Shown here: one piece after another, positions 1 through 12,603 of the stretch
Layout of the letters: each line of letters opens with the position of its first letter
Position numbering within the stretch: the stretch's first letter is position 1
Assembly: GCA_025084515.1 (NCBI GenBank)
Contig: JAJAGP010000568.1
Location: 248,001-312,000 of the forward strand
Length of the DNA stretch: 64,000 bases
Reading direction: 5' to 3'
DNA from: Ancistrus triradiatus
Lineage: Eukaryota; Chordata; Actinopteri; Siluriformes; Loricariidae
Notes under the pieces: generated by a model
What the model was told of the DNA's origin: nothing
Databases searched by the model: none
Seen by the model: the letters and a program-made list of their open reading frames with translations, nothing else
Translations under genes and position numbers: made by a program

Positions 1-1257
1 TTGGCATGCAAAGTAGTTTCTATTTTCTGTCTTATGGTGCAATTAAGCAGTCAAGCACAGTTTCTAGCGTAGTTAGTCACATGACATTGTAAAACAGATC
101 ATTGGCTGTTATGTATTACGTTCTGAGCTCTAGAACCTTTAATTCCTCAGACAATGGGCCAAAACTCATAACTCTAAATAATAGGGAATAAGGCTAAAGA
201 CTGTGTGACTTGGTTCATTTTGTTAATAGCAGTATCAGCAGTCTTGGTGGAGCTACTTCTCACTAAAATATCGAGTGCTAAATTACAGATGCAAGCTAAA
301 AAGAAAGCACAGAGTGCAAAGGAGCTGGTCTATCAAGCAAGTAGAGGAAAGAAACGCACTAATCATTAAAGGAATTTAATTGAACTGGTTGTGACGTCAA
401 ACTCGTACCACAAGGTTGCCCTGCCAGGGCATGGGCTGGGCCAGCATAAACAGCCTGTATGTGTGCGCATCCGTGTGAGAGGGAATTCAGAGTATTTCAC
501 AGAGTTTTACTGGACGAGTGCAAAAGCTCTGGTGTAATTTTATGAAGTCTTGGCAGCCAGGTCGTCTCGATTCATCCTTCCCTGCATTTCTTTGATTGCA
601 CATTGGCAGACGAAGACAATATGACAGTTTATGGCTTAATGACCCAGCGTCCCAGACATCACAGGCTGATTTTATCTTTGATGTGCTTTTATACTCTAGC
701 CAAATGTCGAAATACATGAATCATAAGAGACAAGAACAATGTCAAGGTCTGCCTTCTAAATTATGATTAACTTTCATTAATTGTCTTTCTGAATTTGACT
801 AGGGTTCGTCTCAGTTAGACATCTTCCCACATTTGATTTTTGCAGTTGATTTTTAATAAGCATGTGTCATGTTCCCCCAGCCCAGAGTGGAAACTCTTTA
901 TTAGCACTGAACCACAGTGAAAGTGCCAACTTTCTTTCCTTCTCACTGATGTTTGGATGATCTGGGTGTTGTTAAGCAGTGGTGCCGAGCTGTAAAATTC
1001 AAGCTGACTGATTGATTGGCTTACTGGTTATGTACAATGACACTCTTAATGGGTGCCCCAGATTACAGGGCTGAAGTGGCATAAACCTGAGTTTGTGCCT
1101 ACATATCACGGATTTTGAAGTTAGTTCCGAATCACGTTCGTATGTGCTCCTAGATCATAAACATATATGTGAGCAAAGAAACCCCACAAACTCAGATTTC
1201 TTTTTCTGTTTTGGGTGGAATTACTGTTGTGGTACATAAATGATCATACAAATGGAC
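1..1257. other. Unassigned AT-rich sequence
   Basis: I see no recognisable exon, RNA gene or repeat here. The open frames are short and have no family resemblance, so an intron or intergenic DNA is most likely. Confidence 0.5.
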
Positions 1258-1438
1258 AGTGCTGGCTCAGCAATTAAGATATTTTAAAATACATCATAGG
1301 GTTGAGGGTTCATGACCCAGCATAGCAAAGCTGCCACTGTTGGGCCCTTCAGCAAGACTTTTAACCCTCATGTGCTTGGACTGTACATTGCAAGGCTGTA
1401 TTAGAGGTGAGTAACTCTGAATAAGGGCGTCAGCCAAA
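1258..1438 (+). mobile_element. Degraded tRNA-derived SINE fragment
   Basis: It starts with a 'gctggctcag' box-A-like head and continues with 'gccactgttgggcccttcagcaag' style text cut by substitutions. It ends in 'aactctgaataagggcgtc', the usual tail of a common fish SINE. The same tail is seen near 22760. The copy is old and has no clear target duplication. Confidence 0.6.
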
Positions 1439-1445
1439 ACTTTAG

Positions 1446-1545
1446 TGGTACCACCTCGGAACTTGTCGAATTCGGTTCACGACCCATTTTGACTTAAAAT
1501 GTGTCTCGGTTCTTGTTGTTTTCTCGGTACTCTGCACACTTGCTT
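1446..1545 (+). repeat. Dispersed 'accacctcggaactt' repeat fragment
   Basis: The motif 'ggtaccacctcggaac' followed by 'tgtctcggttcttg' resembles the end of a dispersed fish DNA element. A related 'gatacctcggttctcg' end lies at 38090. Only a fragment is present, so its superfamily is not assigned. Confidence 0.4.
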
Positions 1546-2670
1546 AAACTTGATTCACAGTAGCCCTCAGAGAAAACCTCCACTATTTTTAATCATGTTT
1601 TTCTTTATTTTCTTCCATCTATAGTACTGCATTCTTGGTGCAAATAAGTCTCCACTGGTCCTAAAAATTTTAGTTTATAAGAGCCAAACAAAAGGAAAAC
1701 AGGAATCGAATGCTCCAGAACACAAGCAGCAGTTAGCTTAGCTTCTATGCTAGCACCTGGAGTTCTTCATTAGAGTAAGTGTTATGCTTTGACTTTTCAC
1801 TTTCAATCCATTGCTTACTAAATTACATGAGATTTTTCAACACTATCACAAAATAAGCTTTGTGCTAATTATTCTGGCCAACTGTACATTAATGTAAGTG
1901 TTTTAAACATTGACATACTCATTATTTATCGTAGGATCTGATACAGTACAGACCGCTCAACCAAACACTCAAACTCCGAACACTAAACTTCCTAACTTAC
2001 GATGGATTTGTCTGAACATATCCCCATCGAAAATCAGGTCGCAGCTGTACAATAGAACTCCATTAATGCATTATAATGCCTTATACCGTGTGGATTTTCT
2101 GGGGGGTCTGGAATGGATTCATTCAATTTACATTATTCCTTACAGGAAAAATTCTCTCTGTACTCGTCATTTTCGGTTCTCAACAAGCCTCAAGCAGAAT
2201 TAAACATTCATATTTATAACCGTACTACATGACCAAAAAATAAAAAATAAATAAATAAAAAAAAACTTTACAGCAATGTTTTTAAGTTAAACACAATGAG
2301 TTTTAAAAAGAGTACAAGAAATAAACAAGTAAGGAAAGAACATAAATAGAGTTCTTCAGTGACGTCTTTATCATGCCCTGTATGTCACTTTACAGATAAA
2401 GTATAGGTCCAAAATGCTGACCATCCTATGCAAGAGACTTTGTCTCAGGGACTGGTGCCAGAGCATGCTCGTTACAGTTAATGATATGATAGGAGCTAAT
2501 GGCTAAAACAAACGACTATCTTATAATCTCTGCTACATGATCACATGCAAGAGGCAGATTTCTCATGAATTTAATCTGTAGGCAACTCGAATGGTTTTCA
2601 ACCCACATGACCTTTTTGTGATAACATAACTTTCCTTCTCAAATTGTTAATATGAGTGTACTTTGGATTT
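1546..2670. other. Unassigned sequence
   Basis: Nothing recognisable apart from A-rich simple stretches around 2237-2275. The 97-codon frame at 1910-2203 has no family features and is probably chance. Confidence 0.5.
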
Positions 2671-2875
2671 GGCAGCTCCAGTAGCTCAGTGGGTAACAGC
2701 CAAGCACTTTAAATGGCAGATCCTGAGGGCCCTGCAACAAAGGTAGGGTGGTGCATTTATGGAACCACCCTGTGATGGACTGGTGCCCCGTACAAGCTGT
2801 ACAAATGCCTGCACCCAATGAATTCCAGGTTAGGCTACATACCCTACCGGCAACCCTGAACTCGCTAAGTTCAGG
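2671..2875 (+). mobile_element. Degraded SINE (V-SINE-like 3' region)
   Basis: A tRNA-like head ('agtagctcagtggg') is followed by 'ctgtgatggactggtgcc' and 'aggttaggct', a block typical of the conserved part of fish DANA/HE1-related SINEs. It is substituted throughout and has no A-tail or target duplication that I can define. Confidence 0.5.
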
Positions 2876-4730
2876 TAAAATGGGATGCTTTGTTTTATAC
2901 TTTGGGCTTATTGATGATATTATAAATTGTACAAGCACTGTTCTTACGCAGCACTGTTAGGTACAGACATATTCCAGATTCACAGAACAGCACAAAAAAT
3001 ACCATAACCGCTCAACTGAGGATTTACAAAATCGGCCAACCCCTCCGTTTTGCTTTGATCAGAACCATGTACGCTCCTTTCCACCTCTTTCCAAATTGGC
3101 ATTGTCGTGAAGGGTGGAGAGACTCCAGGGGTGAAGGGACTGCCGACTGCCTGCATCGTTAAAGGTCGATAACCTGCCAAAATTCATTCTAGTTTGAGAC
3201 ACTCACATTTTCCAAATGTTTACACTGGCCACTCGGACAGAGACATGGTGCAACAGCTAGTGTGCTGCCAACTCTGCCTGACCATGGCGCCACTGTTCTC
3301 AACTAGGGAAGGACTAGGAGCCCTACCTGCTCAGTCGTTCCAGACTTGTTCAAGTCTGAAGATCTTCCACTCACACCACTGAGACTACTCCTAACACTTC
3401 CAAATCGTATGCCTGAGCATGCATGCATCTGACTCCATTTACTCTGGTTACTGTACTCAGTTATGCTTCTTTTCTCATACTCGACTACGTCGCCGTAATA
3501 GTGCTTCAACTGAATACTGACCATGACCTTCTACTGCCAAATAATCAAGAGAGGAATATTAAGTAGTAGCTTTTCTAAGACTTGAATAGTGGTAGAGGGA
3601 GAGCCTGTGTGTGCCTTTGGGAAGGGGGAGTAATTCCCTTAAAACTGCCCATCTGAAACAGTGGCCGTGCTAAAAACTCTCATAAAAGTAGCTGCTGCTT
3701 CTGACATCACTCTATTAACCTGAGCTAAGCAATGTGTGCATTTATATGATGAGTGCGCGCACAAGAAAGAAAACAGGCACCGATAATAACACACTTCTTT
3801 TATGAGTATTGTTCATGCCCCAGTAAAACACTGCATGGGAAATAGGCCAGACTTACTGAAAGAGGCAACTGGAGCAACTGTGGTCTCAGCTTGGATTAAA
3901 CGACTTCCCAAAAATCAATAAAACAATGAATGAAAAAGGTGCATGTGGTAGTGCATGGCACTCAATAACTAACCGACTGGTTACTAAAACCTCTGGACTG
4001 AAAAAATAAATAAATAAATAAATAAATATACATACATACATACACACAGAGTCAAAACTTCATCTCGCCTACGTCTGTTTCATGGCTATTTTTGGTCAAA
4101 GGCAAGCTTGGCAACTGAACAAGGTTACAAAAACTAGACTGTGATATTCATACCTGTTGCTGATGTGGTGTGTGGTACTGAGCGCGCAACAATACAACGA
4201 TACCATGCTTCTCTTTTTTGCTCGTAATAGCCTTCTGTCATTCAGGTCATGAATAACAGACAAATTTGTATTGCTTATTATAATTCTTAAGACCTCGGCC
4301 ATTATAGTGAATGGACATCATTTGAATGAACGCTAAACAGCACATACCTGTACTATAATACTTGTATAAACCATAAACAACTGCAAAAGAAAGACTTCGT
4401 AGCTCCAAATTCTGAGACACAGCATGTCAGTCTTGGATTATCAAGTGAGCAGCGCCTTTTAATCAAGTATACACGAGGCATAAAGTCATCCTTTAAACGC
4501 TTCAAAGCCTACAAATAAAACGAGTGCCAAGAAGAAACAGAAAACAGAAAACGGTATCTAACAACATTACAGGCAAGCAACTTGCTTAGAGCAAGTGAAA
4601 GTGTGATGCACAGCTGTTTCGGGATAGTGACTTCTCATGAGGCCAAGAACAGACTTTGAAACTTTTTTATTTTAATGACGTACAAAGAATCACAACAACA
4701 ACAACATAGATGACTCGAAATTAGATACTA
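2876..4730. other. Unassigned sequence with an AAAT/ACAT simple repeat
   Basis: The only clear structure is a compound simple repeat near 4005-4050, (AAAT)n followed by (ACAT)n. No exon or transposon was recognised. Confidence 0.5.
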
Positions 4731-5346
4731 CCGTATTTTTCGGACCATAAGGCGCACTTAAAATCCTTTAACTTTCTCAAAAATCGACAGTGCGCCTTAA
4801 AATGCGGTGCGTCTAATGTATGAATTAATTCTGGTTGTGCTTTCTGACCTAGAACCGATTGTAGATGGTACACGGCGCTCATAAATCTGTCAAAATGTTT
4901 TAGCACGGTCTTGATAAGTTACGAAGCTCACGGCACCGTAGTGCGCAGCATAGCGGAGTAATACGGTATGTGCTTCAGCATTAGGGTACGTGCACTCATT
5001 CATTCATTTTCGAAGCGGATTTCAAACCCAACGCTATCAGTCACGCAAGTACAACATGGACATAGAGGCAGCTGCGAAGAGAAATTCCACCAACATTAAA
5101 CGAATCAATGGTAACGGAAGTGGAGGAAGCAGGGAAGACGGCCCCTGCGCCAGGTAAAGACGACCAAACTGGAGCTTTTTCCGACGGAACTTAAGAGTTG
5201 TTTGTTTCATTATTCGCCTTTAACCAAAACCCGCGGTGCGCTTCATGTAATGAAAATAGATCCGTTAGTAGCCGCCGATCGTTGATATTGGGCGCCTTAC
5301 TAAAAAAAAAAAAAAACCCGTTGCGCTTTATGGTCCGAAAATACAG
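4731..5346. mobile_element. 616-bp TA-flanked terminal-inverted-repeat element (MITE-like)
   Basis: The left end reads 'ccgtatttttcggaccataa'. The right end is its near-perfect inverse, 'ttatggtccgaaaatacag'. Both ends are directly flanked by TA (4729-4730 and 5347-5348), as expected for a Tc1/mariner/pogo-type insertion. The subterminal motif 'gcggtgcg' occurs near both ends. No long open frame is present, so it is non-autonomous. The 'ggaccataaggcgc' terminus resembles widespread fish pogo/Tigger-like repeats; that superfamily call is inference. Confidence 0.75.
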
Positions 5347-5564
5347 TACTTGCGTAAATCAGTACTTTCAAGTGAAAACCAGGTGCTGTAAGAACTGATC
5401 CCTACCCAGGTCCCGAGATGGCAAGGCATCAACGTCTAAGACATTCTTTTGTCCTAGTGGTTAAGGCTGTTCTGCTAAAAAAAATAAAATGAATAAATTA
5501 ATAATAATAAACTAATAAATACTAACAACAACCACCAAAAAACAAAAAAAACGCAATATTGTGA

Positions 5565-5886
5565 TATTTATTTTCGTGTTGTACTACAGTGATTTGCAGC
5601 TCAAAATATAGATTTTTTTTTTAAGAAAAAGACATTTAAATAGGGTGTAAATTACAGTCTCTGCTCCTGTGGATGTTGCAGTACATTGTTTTTACTCAAT
5701 TTGTCTACTGAATTGTCAAAGTGATGTATTAAGACTCAGATTATACACAGTACCTTGCATTTCAGCTGTTTTTGTATTTTCAGTGAACTATGTCGAATAT
5801 TGCAGTGCATCATGGTATAACCGTATCGTGACCCATGTATTGTGATGCACATCGTATCATAAAGTCTTTTCCAGTACCCACCCCTA
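5565..5886 (+). mobile_element. hAT-like non-autonomous element, right-end fragment
   Basis: AT-rich body ending in 'tattgtgatgcacatcg' and a terminal 'tacccacccctac'. This matches the general form of dispersed fish hAT-like repeats that end in TACCC..CCCTAC. No left terminus is recognised. Confidence 0.4.
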
Positions 5887-7800
5887 CTGTGTGGGCTCCT
5901 GAGAAAGCACCCGAGAATCAGGGAAAAACTAGGGTTAAATTAACAATACAAATATCCATACATTTGAATATCTTTAGGTTTCATGTAGGGTTGCAATGTG
6001 TTCAGAGTCTATCCCAGGAAAGCACTGTGTGCGCAAGATGAAAAGGGTACAGGGGCTGTACATCCTTGGATTCAACAAACCATGGACCAAAAATATTCCG
6101 GAAAAAAAGAAAGAATCCAGCCAGATTCAAGAACTGAACCTTCAGCCTGCCACCTGCCGAACACCATGCTGAAATCATGCAAATCATTCACGCACCTGCA
6201 GTTTCACAGATCCTTAGTCTCTCTCTAGTTCAAGCATGTTCAGACATTTTTTCCATTGTTCCCTTAACAATACAGTATTACAACTATTTACACAAGATTT
6301 GTATTGTATTAGGTATTACTGGTATTCTAGAGATTATTAAAGTATACAAAAGGATTTGTAGGTTATATACAAATACTACATTTTATATAAAGGACTTGAG
6401 CAGCCACATATTTGGGTAGCTGTGCAGAGTCTGGGAACCAATCCTCTACAGACACAGAGGGCAGTCTGTACACCCACACAGGATACAAGTCTACCAGCGA
6501 ACTCAAAGCTAAAGAGGACATGAATATAAAAGTATTCAATGCAGTCATTTTATCAACAGTTCATGTATTTGCTCGAGTTTGAAGAAAGCGTACGAGAAAA
6601 ATGGCTTAAGTATCAACATTTTTAGAGTAGTTAATATAATATTCTCATTCTTGTCCGTCAGGCTACAGACACTGTTTAATGGATCCCAAACAGGCAGCCC
6701 CATTCTAATAAGTGTACCAGATTTTTGGCAGGTGTCCTTTTAAATCATCAAGAAGAGACGGTACAGGCAGATACAAGTGCCTTACTAACCACAGAAAAAC
6801 TTTGCCAAAAATTTTAAATCCAATCGTCAAAAACTTAATGGTGCCCACTTGTCAGTTTAATGGGAAATGTTAATTTGGAGATACAGCTTTGTCTTGAATT
6901 CTGCATTAATTCTTAATTCATTGTACATTTATTTTATGTATGTATAATTTTAAACAATATCAATGTGACATTAGCCTGTAAATAATTTTGAGGCCCCTAA
7001 TGTGACAAGAATCCTTAAAAATCTCAGCAGAGTTCCACGAGGTGCAGTACTGCAAACTTTCCTGACTGTTTAAAGATTAACCAGCCATGGAAAGAGATCA
7101 ACTAAGACTACAGCCACACCTTCTCTCTCATACTCTCTCTAGTTCAAGTCTCTCTCTCACACACACCCTGCTGTAACTGTATCAACTTGCCCAGTTAGTC
7201 AGTCATGAATTCTTTCCTCAGGTTCTAGTCTATACAAAGTTTGTTATAGGTATTACGGTTTACAATTGTCATGGTAAGATGAGCACGAACGTTTTAAAGT
7301 GACATGGTACCAAGAAAAAACAGAACGGCTGAATTTTACTTATTTCGCACGTTAATGTATATTTTTGATGCTACCAAGTACTTCTCAATTTCATTATGAT
7401 GTAAAAATCCCCACATTCTCAGCCCTTCTTTCATCACGGTATACTCTGAGGGATGAGAAATGTGGCCTTTGAAGTGTTTCCAAACTTCAAATTCGCTTAA
7501 TTTGGCATTTCTTGGAGAGAATGAGAGAAGGAAAAAAGGGACTACCATGAATTCAACAAACACTCCCAAACAGATTTGATGCATTTTAATGTAAAAAGAA
7601 AGTTTAATTATAGTCAGCAGCTTCTCCTGTTTACTGCTACCTGTGGAAAGGCCATGCAGGCTAAAATGTGGTTACCTACAATTAATGCAAGTTATCAGCT
7701 GCACCTATCAACTGGTTTTATTTTCAAATACTCTATCAACGAGAGTCTTCAATAGTCAACCCAGAAAAGTACCGGTAGTCGGAAACTCACTGAGCTAGTG
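5887..7800. other. Unassigned AT-rich sequence
   Basis: No exon or transposon recognised. Short CT-rich runs occur near 7120-7165. Open frames are short and overlap on both strands. Confidence 0.5.
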
Positions 7801-7945
7801 AGCTTAGTGGTGGTTCAGTGGTTAAGTGTTCTGGACTACTATCAGAAGGTTGTGAGGACAAATCCTGGCTCCTCGAAGCAGCCACAGTATGGGCTTTAAC
7901 CCTTACGTTGCTCAGTATATGGACATCTGGAAATGCTGTTAATTA
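7801..7945 (+). mobile_element. Degraded tRNA-derived SINE fragment
   Basis: It begins 'gtggtggttcagtggttaag' (box-A-like), has a box-B-like 'ggttgtgaggacaaatcctgg', then 'gggctttaacccttacgttg'. This is the same general SINE type as the copy at 1258-1438. The 3' tail is lost. Confidence 0.6.
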
Positions 7946-10900
7946 AATTTATTTAACTGGAATTATATCCATAGGGAAGAGCTAGAAGAAGAGTTTAGTG
8001 GAACTGAACACTACAAGCATTTCACTTGTCTATGCCCATCGGGTGCTAGCATGAAGATTTGTTACTGCCAATACATTGCATTTATTGAAAAGTCTGGACT
8101 GAACAGACAGGCCAAAAATTTACTTTTGCCAGTCACATAACAATTAAGCCTAAAATTGTTACACATGACTGGAAAAAAAGTATCAGTTACCTATATATAA
8201 AGAAATGGTCATTGCAACTCCTCATTATGTGTAGGGTTTTGATGATTCGATTCCATGATACAACAAGAACACGCCTAGGCTTAGCTGGAATATGGCATGT
8301 GCTAGCAGTGGAACACAAAACGTTAAACTTGCAAGAACTTCAACAATAGCATTCAAACTATTTTAGTCAGGGGAAAATGTTAACTTCAAATTATTTACTG
8401 GCAGACATTAAGAAACACACAGAAGCTAACAGACTGAAACATTTTAATAACCATTTTGAAAACCACTTTGCTAGCATACGCCATGACTAACAAAACACGA
8501 GGAATGATTAGAACACTAAGTATTAATCTTTTTATAACGTAAAGGTACGTACTGTAAATCTTACAGTGCTTTCTCTCATGGGAGAGCAAAAGAAAAAGAA
8601 GGAACACTTAACTGCCCTAGAATGTATTTGCATTCAGATTGGAGGGCAAGTAAGAGATAAGATTTCATTTCAAGAGATTCATGCCCTGATTGGCTCCATT
8701 CCACCAGAGCAAATCTCTGAGCAGTGATTGGTCCACTGGGACATTTTTTGTTGCCATGCCCTGCTGAAACTTGGCACTGGTGGAATGCCCACGCCTACTG
8801 TAATACTTACAGTAGGACTTGCTTGCAGAACTCGAAGCATGCAGAAAAACCTCATGAGAACTCTCTCGCATTATTTCCCTCCCTAGCCCCATAATCCCCA
8901 AAGGCAAGAACCTGACAACTCCTAAGTCACACCAAATCTGATTTGTTGAAAGCACGTTTGGTCGCCGTTCAAGTAAACTGAGCTCTGAGAGCTCTTTTGG
9001 TTCTGAGTTTAGTTACCGTGGCCATAAGAAGTTTATATGATAGACAGAGTTTGAGTTTCGGTTCTGAAGACATAATCAGCATTCAGCAACACTGGGCAAA
9101 AGTGGTGAATGCTAGTTTTTAAAGATATCACAATCACTTTATTGGCATTTGCATGAACATAGTCAGCCATGCTGTGATACATATAGGCTATTACTCATAC
9201 AGTCCATTACAACACCTGTGAGAACAACAAGCAGGCCTACATTTATATTGTCACCCAGTCACAATCTGCCCCTCTTAAGAGTTCTGCTCGAGAACTGGCC
9301 GCGTTCCAACAGAGAGCCCGCCATTCGCCAAGTTTCTGCATGTCTTGTGCCGCGTAGGGCGCGCACACACGCACGCGCCATCTTGGAACAAACAAAAGCT
9401 TGCCAGTCCAGGCCTTGCTTTAAGATGAGAAAACAGCTGCCCTATGCTTTTCATGCACCACAGTTTTTGCCCATTTCTTTAAATGCTATAGTGGAGTTTC
9501 AATTCGTGTGACGCTGTTCTTGAATCCTAAATCACATCCCTCAATGTAGCTTTTAATGAAAGTAAATCTTTTCTTAAAAAAAAGTTAACCTTTAAAAATA
9601 AATAAATAAATAAATAACTGCTGCATTTTAGATTCGGATACTTCAGGCCAAATGCTACCAGCTCCTAAAAATTTCCAGCGATCAGTGCAGAACTTTCGCC
9701 TCTCTAAACATTTCCCTGTTTGTGCATGGGGGCAAAACAGACTTGTGATATCTTCCAGGCAGGTTCGTTAAAGATCTGCTTGTTTTAACCTTCTACAGTA
9801 GAAAGGAAGGAAAAAAAGACATACATAAATTAAACACAGGCTTTGGCTTTTTAGAAAAGTTTAATTTCTTGAAGTAGACTTGAGTAGGACAATTATTAGC
9901 AAAAACATCCCATTTCTCTGGTCTTTCAGTGCTACATAAAACTAACCACATGTATTTTTTAACTGCTATAATCCTGACTGTGCAAAGGTCAAAAAAAGTC
10001 ATACAATCCCGATATCAAAGATCACCCATGAAACTGTGTTGCATACCAAGTTGCATAATAGCAGATGATTTTGGTCCTTGACGGCGTTCTAAGCCCAGCA
10101 GATGCACAGCGCGCAGGGCGGCTTTATTGAAGTTCACATTAAGGTTATCTGTACAGGTAATCTAAAGAGTTGTACGTGCCGCTTTGATCTTCAAAGAGAT
10201 TAGTCGACAATATGGAGATAATAATACCAATCTACAACCATTACTTATAGTGCGGGAACAGGGTTGCACTCTGTTCAAAGCACTTGAACCGTCGAACCAC
10301 GAGTGCGCTTGTATGATGCCACAGTGGCACCTAGTGGTTGCTCACGAACGAGCTTCAAATCGTTTGAGCGCCGTCTGAACAAACAGTACGTTAAGAAGTA
10401 CAGCTTGGACTTCCAGGAATATAATCTTCAGCCACTGTACTGGCGGATTTCAAAATGACCCAGCTTTCACGGGAACTGTTTACAAAAGTGCTTCTTTCCT
10501 CCACATACCATTCAGTTGGCTTTTAAAGCTGTGAAAGCATTAGGTCTCCTTCTTTTATCTGACTAATCCATGTGCTTAGCAGTTCATACACCCAAAACGT
10601 GCTGCTGTGTCTCAACAGGTTGGTTTTCTAGGGCGCTGAGAAAAGAATCTCTCTGAAAAGTAACGGACAAGTGCGCCATCTTCTGGCGACAAAGTAGATT
10701 ACCAGTTCTAGCTTGAACTTTAGGAATAGTAGTAGTTATAGCCTATAACGAGTCACCGTTTTTACTCTGTGCCAATTACGGACATGCACTTAAATTTAAA
10801 GTATTATAAGTAGCCAGTTGGTAAATAGGCTAGGTATAAAATGGCTTGGTCAGAAAGTCACAAACCTTCATTAAACTATGACCGTTTTATACAATAAAAA

Positions 10901-11759
10901 CTAACTGGTTTCTCATTTTATAGACAGCAAATTTGGTAAGAGCTTTACAATTATCTAGACAGGTCTGTTATCTGGCATCTTCGTATTCTTCAGTTAGAGG
11001 CACAGTGAGGTCTCACTGACAGGACTCCTGAGAAAGGAGAAAGCTATGCCTAAAACTAGCATGCTAGTTTAACTGATCTCACTCAGTGAGGCACAATGAA
11101 TGGTTTCTCATAGCCTAGACAGGACTAACTTGTATTTGGATAGATAAGCGCATGATCACAGACGTGTGTCGGTGTAGCGATAATTAGCTCCAGTAAGTTC
11201 TGTTATTGTTTTTTTTCCCCTTTTACAGAAAACTGCAACTTCCTTTTGAAAAACCAAGAATAATAATTAAAAAAAACAACAACACAATTGATTTGCCTGA
11301 GGTTACTGACGTTAATGTTAGAATTAAGGGTAGGTGTAGCCCCAATTAGTTACAGTACTCATTATGTCAATGAAAAATCTTCAAAGTTATGATTACCTAG
11401 ACGGTGTGCGTGTGTCAAACATACAGTTACAAAACATTAAGCTGTTAATGGTCCGAACAACAGATTATTGGTTGGACAATTAACAAAAAAAAAAAAACAT
11501 GCAGAGGTTGCTGTCAGAAACAACATAGCTGGTCTTTGTCAGGCCAACCGCAGGCCAATTGTGTAACGTACACGACTCTAAGGGCACAGCAAAATCCTAT
11601 TTCACCATCGCTGTTTCGCTTAAAAACAACAGTTGATGTTGCCAAAAGGAAAAAAGATCTGTAAGATCAAAAAATAAAAAATAAAAAAAAAAGATCTGGA
11701 AGATCCAAAACCGCTTCAAAGCAGAGATGAACCCCCTGCTGAAATGTACCAATTCAGGC
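7946..11759. other. Unassigned sequence with two small CpG-richer patches
   Basis: No gene or transposon is recognised in these 3.8 kb. Patches around 9285-9385 (repeated 'gcgcgc' and 'acgcgcc') and 10080-10140 hold more CpG than their surroundings. A poly-A tract lies near 11486-11500. Open frames at 8665-8955 (minus) and 9149-9511 (plus) show no known domain. Confidence 0.45.
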
Positions 11760-11764
11760 TAACA

Positions 11765-11930
11765 CATCGTTTTTGCAACAAGATAATGCTCCCTGCTCAA
11801 CAAGACCACCAAGAAGCGGTTTTAAGAACAAGTCCATCAGGTTCATGTTACAGTCATATTCTAAGTCCAGATGTGAACCCTATATAGAATATTTGGTACA
11901 TTTCTCAACTACACTGAAGAACATTAACAT
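11765..11930 (+). pseudogene. Tc1-like transposase remnant (second D to E region)
   Basis: The frame reads QQDNAPCS, matching the strand around the second catalytic aspartate of Tc1 transposases (QQDNAP/QHDNDP). About 90 bases on, another frame reads SPDVNPI followed by a stop, matching the SPDLNPIE block that carries the catalytic glutamate. The two motifs are in different frames and the rest has decayed, so this is a dead fragment on the plus strand. Confidence 0.65.
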
Positions 11931-12104
11931 GTATGAAACAACACTGAACTCATTTTTCTGCTAAAACACTGTCTCCGCAAGCTTACCTACAAGACAAGGG
12001 AAAGGCTATGCCACAATTAATATATCCATGTTTAATTCTTGCTAATTTTCTAACCAATTATATGCTCTTTTTGGGTTTGGCCAAATTTTTCAGTTTGCAT
12101 ATAT

Positions 12105-12603
12105 GTATGTACACTCAGGTAGGCTGTGGCATTTATACAATGCTTAATTGGTATTAAGGGGCCCATAGCGTGCCAAGAAAATATCTCTCACGCCATGACG
12201 CCACCATCAGCAGCCTGAACAGTTGATAGAAGGCAGGATGGATCTATGCGTTCATGTTGTTTTTACAACAAGTTCGACCCTACCATCCGAATGTCACAGC
12301 AGACATCAAGACTCAGACCAGCGAACATGTTACCTCAGTTACCTATTCTTAGCTGACAGGAGAGGCACTTGTTGGGCTGTAGCCCATCAACATGGCATGC
12401 CACTCAATGGATATTTTCTCTTTTTCGGACCATTCTCTGTAAACCCTACAGATGTCTGTGCTTAAAAATCCCAGTAGATCAGCATTTTCTGAAATGCTCA
12501 GACCCATTCAGCTACCACCAACAACTATGCCATGTTCAAAGTCACTTAAAATCACCTTTCTTCCCCATTCTGATGCTCGTTTTGAACTTCAGCAGGTCAT
12601 CTA
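12105..12603 (-). mobile_element. Tc1-like element 'B', minus-strand copy, left part
   Basis: The sequence follows, on the minus strand, a Tc1-like family ending 'gtgtacctaataaagtggcc'. Diagnostic blocks include 'aaggggcccatagcgtgcca', 'ggatattttctctttttcgg' and 'atcccagtagatcagcattt'. The transposase frame is heavily mutated and internally deleted. The copy is interrupted at the TA at 12602-12603 by another Tc1 element and resumes at 14148. Confidence 0.7.

Noticed and set aside
9149..9511. 120-codon plus-strand open frame
   Set aside because: Composition is driven by a local CpG patch; no domain, no splice context and no homologue recognised.
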